This document shows, one piece after another, positions 7,051-13,984 of a DNA stretch of 19,040 nt. A program made the position numbers and the translations under genes. The notes beneath the pieces were generated by a model, which saw nothing but the letters and a program-made list of their open reading frames with translations, did not search any database and had not been told where the DNA came from. Source of the DNA: Clostridiaceae bacterium (GTDB lineage: Bacteria; Bacillota; Clostridia; Oscillospirales; Acutalibacteraceae); NCBI GenBank assembly GCA_904501705.1, contig CAJGCA010000029.1:1-19040 (forward strand), given 5' to 3'. Within the stretch, counting starts at the first letter, position 1, and every line of letters begins with the position of its first letter.

Positions 7051-7654
7051 AGTGTCGCTTTATTAGTAGAAATGCCTTGATTGTCAGGAAAACGAGCAGC
7101 AACGTCGCCGCATACGGCTGTCGGCTGATAATGAACAGTAGCGCGCCTGCCGCGTTAAGACACAGCGACACGGCGGCTTTGCTTTTGACCCAAAACGGGT
7201 GCACGCAGTATTGCAGTACAAGCGTTAAAACGCCCGATGCGGCAATGCCACCCACGACAACGATATAGGCAGTCCGCAAATACGGTGAGATGTTTGTCAT
7301 GGATAATAACGAAACCGATTGCGCCACCCCGTCCGTTTCTTGCCCGAAGAGCGGCAAAAACAGAAACAGCAAAACGCAAAGGTCGAGCAGACCGAACACG
7401 ATGTCGCACAAACGGGATGCGGATTGCTGTTTATCTTGTTCGGCGATGGTCAGCAGTTCGCCGCCCGACAGCAGCTCGTCCACCGATAGCCCGAAAAAGA
7501 CGGCGATCGCTTTGAGCGAGTCGATGTTGGGATACCCTCTGCCCGACTCCCATTTTGAAACAGCCGTACGCGAAACGTACAGCGACTCCGCAAGTTGTTC
7601 TTGTGTGATGCCTTGTTGTTTACGCAGTTCCTGCAGTTTTTCGTGAAATTCCAT
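7049..7654 (-). CDS. Membrane-anchored XRE-family transcriptional regulator
   Basis: A 201-residue protein. Residues 1-65 form a clear HTH_3 (Cro/CI) DNA-binding domain: LQELRKQQGITQEQLAESL, then SRTAVSKWESGRGYPN, then LFGLSVDELL-like spacing (here VFFGLSVDELLSG). After a short linker the rest is hydrophobic, with about four predicted membrane segments (roughly 85-105, 125-150, 158-178 and 180-198). This layout is common in Firmicutes; the signal sensed is unknown. The start ATG 7654 has GAGAGGAT six to seven bases upstream. The frame is open far upstream into gpr, but that part has no coding character. It has its own promoter and lies head to tail with the PAP2-like gene, which it may control. 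Confidence 0.88.
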   Translation of the reverse strand: MEFHEKLQELRKQQGITQEQLAESLYVSRTAVSKWESGRGYPNIDSLKAIAVFFGLSVDELLSGGELLTIAEQDKQQSASRLCDIVFGLLDLCVLLFLFLPLFGQETDGVAQSVSLLSMTNISPYLRTAYIVVVGGIAASGVLTLVLQYCVHPFWVKSKAAVSLCLNAAGALLFIISRQPYAATLLLVFLTIKAFLLIKRH

Positions 7655-7691
7655 ACCGACATCCTCTCGACCGACCAGGCTTGATGAGAAG

Positions 7692-7720
7692 AGTATACCA
7701 TAAACGGCAAAAAACCTCAA
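7692..7720 (-). promoter_or_regulatory. sigma-A promoter for the XRE regulator
   Basis: Minus strand: TTGAGG (7715-7720), 17-bp spacer, TATACT (7692-7697) preceded by TGG. The start codon is about 38 bp downstream. Confidence 0.65.
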
Positions 7721-7752
7721 CGACATCGCGCATATTGGCGCGACACGATTTG

Positions 7753-8628
7753 TCACATCCCCCGCGCCACGCTGATGAGCTCGCTTGCGGAATAGGCGGG
7801 CTGCAGTGCGCCGTTGATCGCCATCGCGACGAGGCGCGCCGCGCGGCTGATGACGAGGTCGATTTCGCGTGGGGTGACCATCATCGGCGGCTGCTCGCTG
7901 TCGGCGGGCGCGTCGGTGTCCTCGTGCAGATATTCCCGCACCAGTGTCACCGCGTCCACTACCGTCGGCACCCCCATCCCGATAACGGGTACACCGAGCA
8001 CCTCGCGGTTGAGCGGTTGGCGGTTGTTGCCCACCCCCGAGCCTGGCGCGATGCCGCTGTCGCACAGCTGTACGGTGCACCCGAGTCGCTCGACGCTCCT
8101 CGCCGCGAGTGCGTCCACGACCACCACCGCGCAGGGCTGTACCTCGCGGCAGACGCCGCGCACGATTTCGCTCGACTCCGTTCCCGTCTGCCCCAGCACG
8201 CCGGGGGTAAGCACTGCCGTCGGCCGCAGGTCGTCCAGCCCTGCCGCGCGGGCAAACTCTCCGCGGATGTGGCGGGTGGCGAGCACCATATCCGCCGTCG
8301 ACGGGCCGAGGGTGTCGGGAGTGACCGAGCGGTTGCCGAGCCCCACCACCAACACCGTGCCCTGTGACGGCAACAGCGCGGTCAGTTCTTTTGCGACCGC
8401 TTTCGCGTATGCGGTCAGCCGCGTTTCGTCGTCGGACAGCGGTGGCATCTGCGCGGTGATGTACTGCCCGATCGGCTTGCCGAGTGCCGCCGCGCCGCGT
8501 TCGGACAAGACGTGCAGGCGGGTGATGCGTGCGCCGCCCTCGTCGGATTCGGTGCGGCGGATGTCGTTTTCGCCGAGTTTATCGGCGTCCGCGGCCGCTT
8601 CAATCGCCAAATCTGTGCGACAATTCAT
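7753..8628 (-). CDS. gpr: Germination protease GPR (spore protease)
   Basis: Degrades the small acid-soluble DNA-binding proteins during spore germination. The protein has 291 residues and begins MNCRTDLAIE, the conserved start of the propeptide-containing zymogen. The aspartic-protease-like sites known from Bacillus GPR have counterparts: VGLGNRSVTPDTLGP with D105 and VVVDALAARS with D172. Further family blocks are TPGVLGQTGTESSEIV, IAPGSGVGNNR and LGVPVIGMGVPTVVDA. The start ATG 8628 is preceded by GGGGGG about nine bases upstream, an unusual but plausible ribosome binding site; the longer frame to 8715 has no such support. It diverges from rpsT. A weak sigma-G-like match (GAATA, 17 bp, CAAGATA on the minus strand) overlaps the rpsT promoter region, but I do not rely on it. 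The gene shows the organism has, or recently had, a spore cycle. Confidence 0.95.
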   Translation of the reverse strand: MNCRTDLAIEAAADADKLGENDIRRTESDEGGARITRLHVLSERGAAALGKPIGQYITAQMPPLSDDETRLTAYAKAVAKELTALLPSQGTVLVVGLGNRSVTPDTLGPSTADMVLATRHIRGEFARAAGLDDLRPTAVLTPGVLGQTGTESSEIVRGVCREVQPCAVVVVDALAARSVERLGCTVQLCDSGIAPGSGVGNNRQPLNREVLGVPVIGMGVPTVVDAVTLVREYLHEDTDAPADSEQPPMMVTPREIDLVISRAARLVAMAINGALQPAYSASELISVARGM

Positions 8629-8709
8629 AAAAATACCCCCCAAAATCGACACTTTTTCCGTGTTTCTGCAACAGAATTTGAAAAAAACCCGTTTTTGCAA
8701 AAATTTTAG

Positions 8710-8738
8710 TTGCAATTTTTAATTAAAGGTGTTAATAT
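8710..8738 (+). promoter_or_regulatory. sigma-A promoter for rpsT
   Basis: TTGCAA (8710-8715), 17-bp spacer, TAATAT (8733-8738) with TGT in front. The predicted transcript start is near 8745, giving a leader of about 45 nt. Confidence 0.7.
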
Positions 8739-8789
8739 ATCTTGTGCGTGATTTACTTTAATATTCGATGATTCAGAGGAGGTGTGACC

Positions 8790-9041
8790 ATGCCCAACAT
8801 TAAATCCGCTAAGAAGCGCGTGAAGGTCATCGCGATCAAGACGGCTCGCAACAAGGCTAACCGTTCCGCTCTCAAGACTGAGATCAAGAAGGCGAACGCT
8901 GCCATCGAGGCCGGTGAGAATAAGGAGGAGGCGCTGCGCGCCGCCACCAAGAAGATCGATCAGGCTGTTGCTAAGGGACTGCTGCACAAGAATACCGCAG
9001 CTCGTAAAAAGTCCGCCCTCGCTAAGAAGGCCAACGCCTAA
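8790..9041 (+). CDS. rpsT: 30S ribosomal protein S20
   Basis: An 83-residue, lysine- and alanine-rich helical protein that binds 16S rRNA. It starts MPNIKSAKKRVKV and ends with LLHKNTAARKKSALAKK, both typical of S20. ATG 8790 has AGAGGAGG seven bases upstream; the GTG at 8784 lies too close to that site. It is a single-gene unit with its own promoter and terminator, and lies beside gpr as in Bacillus, but divergently oriented. Confidence 0.97.
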   Translation: MPNIKSAKKRVKVIAIKTARNKANRSALKTEIKKANAAIEAGENKEEALRAATKKIDQAVAKGLLHKNTAARKKSALAKKANA

Positions 9042-9055
9042 TTATAGCGCAAAGT

Positions 9056-9090
9056 AAAAAGCTCTGTTCCGTTTGGAACAGAGCTTTTTT
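9056..9090 (+). terminator. Bidirectional terminator between rpsT and mnmE
   Basis: A perfect 15-bp stem (9056-9070 with 9075-9089) with a GTTT loop; the 3' arm ends in a run of T and the 5' arm starts with a run of A. It can therefore end both rpsT (plus) and mnmE (minus, stop at 9107). Confidence 0.93.
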
Positions 9091-9106
9091 GCGTTTATAT
9101 GCGTTT

Positions 9107-10474
9107 TTATTTTCCCACGCAGAACCGCGCGAACACCTCGTCGACGACCGCTTCGGTGGTGCGCTCGCCCGTCAGGTCAAGGATGGCGGCGATCGCGCCG
9201 TCCAGGCTGACCGCGACCGCGTCGAGGGTCATTCCGAGCGCGAGGGCGTCCGTCGCCTCGTTAAGGCAGGCAAGACACCGCGCCGCGCAAGCTCTCTGAC
9301 GCTCGGTGGCGAGCATCGGCTCGGCGGCATTCAGTCGCTCCACTCCCGTCACCTGCGCGACCGCCTCGGTCAGCGCGGCGATCCCCTCGCCGCCTTTGGC
9401 GGAGAGGGTGACCACGCGGTCAAAGTGTGCCTCGAGCCACGCGCGATCGGTGTGCTCGTCGCAGTCGGCTTTGTTGATGACGGCGATGGCCGCCGCGTCG
9501 GCAACAGATCGCGCGAGGGCTTTATCCTCGTCGGTGAGTTCGCGCGAGCCGTCGAACACGGCGAGCACCAGCGCGGCTCTCTCTAAACGTCGGCGCGCCA
9601 GCGCTACCCCGACGGTCTCTACGCGGTCATCGGTGTCGCGGATGCCGGCGGTGTCCGCGAGCCGCAAGGTGACGTCTCCCAAACGCACCGTCTCCTCGAC
9701 CACGTCGCGCGTGGTGCCCGCAATGTCGGTGACGATGCTGCGCTCGCATCCCGCCAGACAGTTCATTAAGGTAGATTTGCCCACGTTGGGACTGCCGACG
9801 ATGACGGATTCGATGCCCTCGCGCAATACGCGCCCGGCATCAAAGGTGTCGAGCAGTGCCGTGATGGCGTTTATTGCCTCGCGGATGGTGTCGGCGAGTG
9901 CGTCGGTGTGCAGTTCGGGGATATCCTCGTCGGGATAGTCGACGAACGCGCCGAATTGCGCCGCGACACCGAGCAGAGTTTCTTTCACGTTTTGCAGGCG
10001 GCGGTAGGTCGCGCCCTCGCGCGCGGCGAGTGCGGCGCACGCAGCGAGCCGTCCGTCGGCGGCAATGAGTTCCATCACGCTTTCCGCTTGTGTTAAGTCC
10101 ATTTTCCCGCTGACAAAGGCACGACGGGTGAATTCTCCCGCGCCCGCGGGTCGCGCGCCCGCGGCAAGGCAGGCGCGTAAGGTGCGCTGTAAAAGGTATA
10201 TTCCGCCGTGGCAGGACAGCTCCACCGTATCTTCGCCCGTGTAGCTGTGCGGCGCGCGGAATACCAGCGCCACGCAGTCGTCAATATCGCCGTCGGTGTC
10301 GAACACGTGCCCGTAGGCGGCGGTGTAGCCCGCGAGTCTGTCGAGCGAGCGCGCAGGATCCGCCGCGCGGAATACGCGGCAGGCGATGGCGATGGCATCG
10401 TCGCCCGACAGGCGAATAACCCCGATGCCTGCAGGCGCGGCGGGGGTAGAGATGGCGGCAATGGTGTGTGACAT
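9107..10474 (-). CDS. mnmE: tRNA uridine-5-carboxymethylaminomethyl modification GTPase MnmE
   Basis: Works with MnmG to modify U34 of tRNAs reading split codon boxes. The protein has 455 residues, the normal length. An N-terminal folate-binding domain (about 1-118, with IAAISTPAAPAGIGVIRLSG) is followed by a helical domain into which the Ras-like G domain is inserted: G1 GSPNVGKST (227-235), G2 AGTTRD, G3 DTAG (274-277) and G4 NKAD (334-337). The C-terminal FCVGK carries the family's conserved cysteine. The start ATG 10474 has AAAGGAG upstream. In many Firmicutes mnmE lies near the replication origin with mnmG and jag; here it stands alone between rpsT and spoIIP. Confidence 0.97.
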   Translation of the reverse strand: MSHTIAAISTPAAPAGIGVIRLSGDDAIAIACRVFRAADPARSLDRLAGYTAAYGHVFDTDGDIDDCVALVFRAPHSYTGEDTVELSCHGGIYLLQRTLRACLAAGARPAGAGEFTRRAFVSGKMDLTQAESVMELIAADGRLAACAALAAREGATYRRLQNVKETLLGVAAQFGAFVDYPDEDIPELHTDALADTIREAINAITALLDTFDAGRVLREGIESVIVGSPNVGKSTLMNCLAGCERSIVTDIAGTTRDVVEETVRLGDVTLRLADTAGIRDTDDRVETVGVALARRRLERAALVLAVFDGSRELTDEDKALARSVADAAAIAVINKADCDEHTDRAWLEAHFDRVVTLSAKGGEGIAALTEAVAQVTGVERLNAAEPMLATERQRACAARCLACLNEATDALALGMTLDAVAVSLDGAIAAILDLTGERTTEAVVDEVFARFCVGK

Positions 10475-10508
10475 CGTGAACGCTCCTTTGCGTGGAGAAT
10501 ATATACCT

Positions 10509-10537
10509 ATTATAATAACAAAACCCGCACTTGTCCA
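10509..10537 (-). promoter_or_regulatory. sigma-A promoter for mnmE
   Basis: Minus strand: TGGACA (10532-10537), 17-bp spacer, perfect TATAAT (10509-10514). About 35 bp upstream of the start codon; no TGn extension. Confidence 0.75.
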
Positions 10538-10554
10538 GTAGCCAAAGCCAAAAA

Positions 10555-10580
10555 GGGGCGGATACTATCCGCCCCTACGA
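10555..10580. repeat. Short palindromic interspersed repeat, copy 2, supplying the stop codon of the upstream gene
   Basis: A 9-bp perfect stem GGGGCGGAT/ATCCGCCCC (10555-10563 with 10567-10575) with an ACT loop, then TACGA. It shares its design and 3' flank with the element at 2199-2226. Read on the minus strand, its first bases TAG are the stop codon of the small membrane protein gene that ends here. Confidence 0.55.
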
Positions 10581-10892
10581 CAACCATTCCCAAAACCACG
10601 CGGCCGCCTCGCACTCCCATCGCCACAGGGCGGCGAACAGCCGCACGGGCGGCGGGATGGCGACCTCGGCCGTCTGCTCGACGGCGGGCGGAATGGCGAG
10701 CGGTTCGCCCTCGCCAATCTGCACGGACGGGACACCGCCCTCCATGGTATACGTTACCCCGAGGTCGACTTGGCCGTAGGTGGTTTTTCGGATGTTATAT
10801 TCAATGATGAGAAACGCAGCGAACAATCCCAACACGCACGATGTGAGAACAAATGCGGTCAAAAACGTGCGCCACGGCAGACGGCGAAGCAT
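10575..10892 (-). CDS. Small single-pass membrane protein downstream of spoIIP
   Basis: A 105-residue protein I do not recognise. Residues 10-31 form one strong membrane helix (TFLTAFVLTSCVLGLFAAFLI), preceded by basic residues (LRRLPWR), which predicts an anchored protein with the C-terminal part outside the cytoplasm. The C-terminal half includes a proline-rich stretch and a tryptophan-rich end (ALWRWECEAAAWFWEWLS). The start ATG 10892 has AGGGGGC seven bases upstream, and only 11 bp separate it from the spoIIP stop codon, so the two are almost surely one transcript. Cotranscription with spoIIP makes a sporulation role likely, but this is inferred from position only. The last codons abut a palindromic repeat that may have changed the original C-terminus. 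Confidence 0.75.
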   Translation of the reverse strand: MLRRLPWRTFLTAFVLTSCVLGLFAAFLIIEYNIRKTTYGQVDLGVTYTMEGGVPSVQIGEGEPLAIPPAVEQTAEVAIPPPVRLFAALWRWECEAAAWFWEWLS

Positions 10893-10903
10893 TGGCAAGC
10901 CCC

Positions 10904-12001
10904 CTATTTCAATAGTTCTGCCAATGTTTTGCCCAAAATTTCTCCCGAATATACCGCTTCGGCGACGGTGTTGCCCTCGCTGCCGATCTCGACGAGCAGA
11001 TAGCCCGCGTGCAGGTTCTGGTTGTAGCGGCTGCCGACGGTGGAAAGCGGACGCATCAACCCGTCGTAGCGGGCGGTGAGTGCCTTTTGCCACTGCGCGG
11101 CGAGCGCGAGGTTTTGCTGCCAATATGGGTTGGGCAGTGCCTCGGTGGACAGCACGCCCGCGATGATCATCATCTGCGCCGCCTTTTTGCCGTCGACGGT
11201 GACGGTGGGCTTGACGAGCCCGTTGCTGCCGCTCATCAGCGCATCGCGGTGCAGGTCGAGCACCACCTGAATGGTCGGGTGCTGTTTTAAGATACTCTGC
11301 ACCGTCTTGGCCGAGCGGGTGTACGCGCCCGAATAGGGCGAATCGTGCACCGTGGTATCGTGGATGGCGGCAATGCCCTGCTCGGCGAGGGCTTTCACCA
11401 CCGCATCCCCAACCGCACAGACGTTGCGCGCGTGATCGGTCGTGCGGTCGCGGTCGGCGGCGTTATAATATCCCGCGTCGTAGGTCATATACGCCTCGGT
11501 GGTGTGGGTGTGGATAATGAGAACCTGCGGCGCGTCGGTGTCGGTGAATTTCGGGGTGAGCTTGCTGGACAGCGCGGCGGCGATGTCAACGGCTTTGCCG
11601 CTGCTGTTGCGCGTGGCGATGCCGTGGGTGCGGGTGTCGCCCGTGTCCAGCTTTTGCGTGAGCACCTTGCCGCCGCTGCCGTCCTCTTTCGGCGCGGCGA
11701 CGACGGGAATCGAGTCGTCCTCATCGGGCGGCAGGATGGCGGTGTGATCCTCGGCGTTCGGCGCTGCGGACGGCGGCTGTATCCCGCCTGATTGCGCCAC
11801 GCCGCTCGGTGCGAGCCGCTCGCCGAGCACCTGCACGGCGTTATGCGGCTGCTGCAGCCCCGCGGCGAGCAGAGCGGCGGTGTGTCCCATCCGCGCCCAA
11901 TTAAACGGCAGAGCACTCGCCGCGGCGATCGCCGTAACCGCCGCTACGATCTTTGCCCCCGCCGCCAGACGGCGCAAAAGCGCGGCGCGTTGTCCCTTCA
12001 C
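10904..12001 (-). CDS. spoIIP: Stage II sporulation protein P, cell-wall amidase/endopeptidase of engulfment
   Basis: Cleaves septal peptidoglycan together with SpoIID and SpoIIM during forespore engulfment. The 365-residue protein has an N-terminal membrane segment (about 15-34), a proline- and acid-rich linker (about 65-115) and the catalytic domain with the family motifs IIHTHTTEAY (162-171), SVGDAV-like AVGDAV (196-201), IHDTTVHDSPYSGAYTRS, VLDLHRDA (247-254), YNQNLHAGYLLVEIGSEGNT. GTG 12001 is chosen because AAGGAG lies eight bases upstream. An ATG two codons earlier (12007) lies only about two bases from that site and is less likely; the difference is trivial. In Bacillus spoIIP follows gpr; here rpsT and mnmE lie between them. 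A sigma-E-like promoter is present. Confidence 0.95.
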   Translation of the reverse strand: MKGQRAALLRRLAAGAKIVAAVTAIAAASALPFNWARMGHTAALLAAGLQQPHNAVQVLGERLAPSGVAQSGGIQPPSAAPNAEDHTAILPPDEDDSIPVVAAPKEDGSGGKVLTQKLDTGDTRTHGIATRNSSGKAVDIAAALSSKLTPKFTDTDAPQVLIIHTHTTEAYMTYDAGYYNAADRDRTTDHARNVCAVGDAVVKALAEQGIAAIHDTTVHDSPYSGAYTRSAKTVQSILKQHPTIQVVLDLHRDALMSGSNGLVKPTVTVDGKKAAQMMIIAGVLSTEALPNPYWQQNLALAAQWQKALTARYDGLMRPLSTVGSRYNQNLHAGYLLVEIGSEGNTVAEAVYSGEILGKTLAELLK

Positions 12002-12033
12002 CGACATCACTCCTTCGAAAAGTCTTGCAGTAT

Positions 12034-12062
12034 ACTATATGTCGGCAAAATTCCCGTTATGC
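12034..12062 (-). promoter_or_regulatory. Candidate sigma-E promoter of spoIIP
   Basis: Minus strand: GCATAAC (12056-12062), 14-bp spacer, CATATAGT (12034-12041). This agrees with the mother-cell sigma-E consensus (KMATATT, 13-15 bp, CATACAHT) except for G in the last H position and the end of the -35. No good sigma-A box is placed correctly. spoIIP is sigma-E dependent in Bacillus. Confidence 0.55.
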
Positions 12063-12077
12063 CGCTGAAAATAGCGG

Positions 12078-12106
12078 TTGATTTATTTTGAGAGATGGTA
12101 TATAAT
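12078..12106 (+). promoter_or_regulatory. sigma-A promoter of the SRP RNA gene
   Basis: TTGATT (12078-12083), 17-bp spacer, perfect TATAAT (12101-12106). The predicted start of the RNA is near 12113. It points away from the spoIIP promoter. Confidence 0.8.
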
Positions 12107-12112
12107 ACTATG

Positions 12113-12276
12113 GTAACCATAGTAGCCGTACGCTTTGGGGCATACGGGCGGACGGGTCCTGTGCGACGGTGCGCCGTGAACCATGTCAGGCGGGGAACCG
12201 AGCAGCATTAAGCGGTTGTGTCCGTGTGCCGCAGGTAATCCGTTCGTCCGTATGCCCGAGACCGTACGGCAAAATT
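12113..12276 (+). ncRNA. ffs: Signal recognition particle RNA (4.5S/scRNA, S-domain form)
   Basis: The conserved apical domain is clear: GUCAGG (12185-12190), then CGG-GGAA-CCG, a GNRA-type tetraloop on a 3-bp stem, then AGCAGCA and UUAAG. This is the Ffh-binding site of every bacterial SRP RNA. The flanks form one long helix: GCCGTACG at 12125-12132 pairs with CGTACGGC at 12263-12270, and the CATACGGGCGGACGG region pairs with the CCGTTCGTCCGTATG region. The result is a hairpin of about 150 nt with no room for a 5' Alu domain of the Bacillus type. The tail reads AAAATTTTTG, a weak terminator or processing site. Its place directly upstream of dnaX matches the Firmicute order. Exact ends are estimated. 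Confidence 0.93.
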
Positions 12277-12295
12277 TTTGTGAGGAGTTGAGAGC

Positions 12296-13966
12296 GTGTA
12301 CCAAGCCTTATATCGCAAATGGCGCCCGCAGACCTTTACGGACGTTTGCGGGCAGGAGCTCATCACCACCGCGCTCAAAAACGAGATTAAAAACAACCGC
12401 CTGTCCCACGCCTACCTGTTTACGGGTTGTCGCGGAACGGGTAAGACCACCTGCGCGAAGATCCTTGCCAAGGCGGTCAACTGTGAGCATCCCGTCGACG
12501 GCGACCCGTGCAACGCGTGCGCGACCTGTCGCGGCATCGACGACGGTTCGGTGCTGGATGTGACCGAGATCGACGCGGCGTCCAATAACGGCGTCGACAG
12601 CATCCGCGACCTGCGCGACGAGGTGGCGTTCACCCCCGTCGTCGGCAAATACCGCGTATACATCATCGACGAGGTGCATATGCTCTCCGCGGGCGCGTTT
12701 AACGCCCTGCTCAAAACGCTGGAAGAGCCGCCCGCCCACGTCATTTTCATCCTCGCCACCACCGAGGTGCACAAGCTGCCCGCGACCATTCTCTCGCGGT
12801 GCCAAAGGTTTGATTTTAACCGCATCGCGCCCGAAGCGATCGCCTCGCGCGTGAGTTTTGTCGCGACGCAGGAGGGGCTCGCGATCACCCCCGATGCGGC
12901 GATGCTGCTCGCCCGTCTCGCGGACGGTGCATTGCGTGATGCGCTTTCTCTGCTTGATCAGTGCGCGTCGGGCAATACCACCATCGACGCCGCCGTGGTG
13001 GCGACCGCGACGGGGATGGCGAGCCGTGAGGCGCTGTATGCGCTGACGGAATGTGTCGCGCGGCGGGATGCCGCGGGTGCTCTCGAGGCGGTGGACACTC
13101 TCTATCGTTCGTCGAAGGATATGGAGCGGCTGTGCGCCGAGTGGATCGGCTACGTTCGCAACCTGATGGTGCTGAAAAGCGTGCCCGACGGCGGCGAGCT
13201 CATCATCGCTGCGCCTGAGGAGCTCGAGCAGATGCAGGCGCTCGCGCGCACGCTGGAGCTGCCCGCGATCCTGCATATGATGGAAGTGCTGCAGACCGCG
13301 CTCGAGCGACTGCGCGGGGGCGTTGTCCGCCGCGTGGAGATGGAGATGGCGGTGCTGAAATTGTGCGACCCCGCACTGGATAACACGCAGGCGGCGCTGC
13401 TCTCCCGCATCAGCGAGCTGGAAAAGGCGGTTCGCGCGGGTGGCGTAGTGGAAAGCGCTGTGCAAACCGATGCGGGCGGGCCTTTGCCTCCCTCTGACGA
13501 GGGAGGTGCCCGAGCGACAGCGAGGGCGGAGGGAGAGATGAACTTTGCGCAGACTACCCCTCAGTCGGCTGACACCGACGAGCCGCCTCTGCCCGAACCC
13601 TCTGCGCAACCTACAAATGATGCCCCCGCCCCCGCTCCCGACGAGGAGATTCCCTTTGCGAAATGGGGCGAGGTACTGGAGAGCCTGCTGACCTCCTGCC
13701 CGCCGCTCTATGGCGTGCTCGCACAGTCGCAGGCGGTACTAAAGGGCGAGATGCTGCTCATCTGCACCGAAAACGCGCTGTTTAAGGAACTGCTCGCGCA
13801 GGATAACAATAAGACGATGCTCGCCGATGCGATCCGACAGGTCGCGGGCAAGACCTATCGACTGGGTCTGCGCCGCACCGTCACGGTGCAGAAAAACACG
13901 GAAGACCCCCTCTCGCAGTTGCTGGCCGCCGCGCGTAAAGCGGACGTGCCCGTCAGCGAGGATTAA
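12296..13966 (+). CDS. dnaX: DNA polymerase III subunit gamma/tau
   Basis: The clamp-loader ATPase of the replisome. The 556-residue protein starts at GTG 12296 with AGGAG eight bases upstream; MYQALYRKWRPQTF is the standard N-terminus. Visible are Walker A GCRGTGKT (44-51), a four-cysteine zinc module (C63, C72, C75, C78), Walker B YIIDEVHML (122-130), sensor 1 ILATTEVHKLP (152-162) with SRC, and the GALRDALSLLDQ sensor 2 region. Domain III follows, then a low-complexity linker (about 375-450) and a tau-like C-terminal domain. I see no A-rich slippery heptamer of the E. coli frameshift type, so only the full product is predicted. Codons 396-414 are encoded by an interspersed repeat. It heads the dnaX-ybaB-recR operon. 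Confidence 0.97.
   Translation: MYQALYRKWRPQTFTDVCGQELITTALKNEIKNNRLSHAYLFTGCRGTGKTTCAKILAKAVNCEHPVDGDPCNACATCRGIDDGSVLDVTEIDAASNNGVDSIRDLRDEVAFTPVVGKYRVYIIDEVHMLSAGAFNALLKTLEEPPAHVIFILATTEVHKLPATILSRCQRFDFNRIAPEAIASRVSFVATQEGLAITPDAAMLLARLADGALRDALSLLDQCASGNTTIDAAVVATATGMASREALYALTECVARRDAAGALEAVDTLYRSSKDMERLCAEWIGYVRNLMVLKSVPDGGELIIAAPEELEQMQALARTLELPAILHMMEVLQTALERLRGGVVRRVEMEMAVLKLCDPALDNTQAALLSRISELEKAVRAGGVVESAVQTDAGGPLPPSDEGGARATARAEGEMNFAQTTPQSADTDEPPLPEPSAQPTNDAPAPAPDEEIPFAKWGEVLESLLTSCPPLYGVLAQSQAVLKGEMLLICTENALFKELLAQDNNKTMLADAIRQVAGKTYRLGLRRTVTVQKNTEDPLSQLLAAARKADVPVSED
13481..13538 (+). repeat. Interspersed two-hairpin repeat inside the dnaX linker
   Basis: CCTCCCTC (13487-13494) pairs with GAGGGAGG (13499-13506); then comes GTGCCC-GAGCGACAGCGA-GGGC and a closing CGGAGGGAGAG. 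The same design and partly the same sequence (CCTCCCT, AGGGAGGTG, GAGCGA..GCGA, CGGAGGGA) is seen twice at 15046-15158. The frame of dnaX stays open through it, encoding LPPSDEGGARATARAEGE. Confidence 0.75.
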
Positions 13967-13984
13967 GTTAAAGGAGATATACGA

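Noticed and set aside
7655..8080. N-terminal extension of the XRE regulator into gpr
   Set aside because: The extension is Arg/Pro-rich, overlaps gpr on the same strand in another frame, and the regulator has its own promoter and ribosome binding site at 7654.
8629..8790. Sigma-G promoter for gpr
   Set aside because: The best match (GAATA, 17 bp, CAAGATA on the minus strand) is poor in the -10 box and about 100 bp from the start codon; mentioned but not annotated.
12308..13609. Long minus-strand open frame opposite dnaX (433 codons)
   Set aside because: Antisense shadow of dnaX, Arg/His-rich composition, with no promoter or ribosome binding site.
12296..13966. Programmed frameshift giving a short gamma form of DnaX
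   Set aside because: No slippery A-rich heptamer with a following hairpin of the E. coli kind was found. The hairpin of the inserted repeat has no such slippery site before it.
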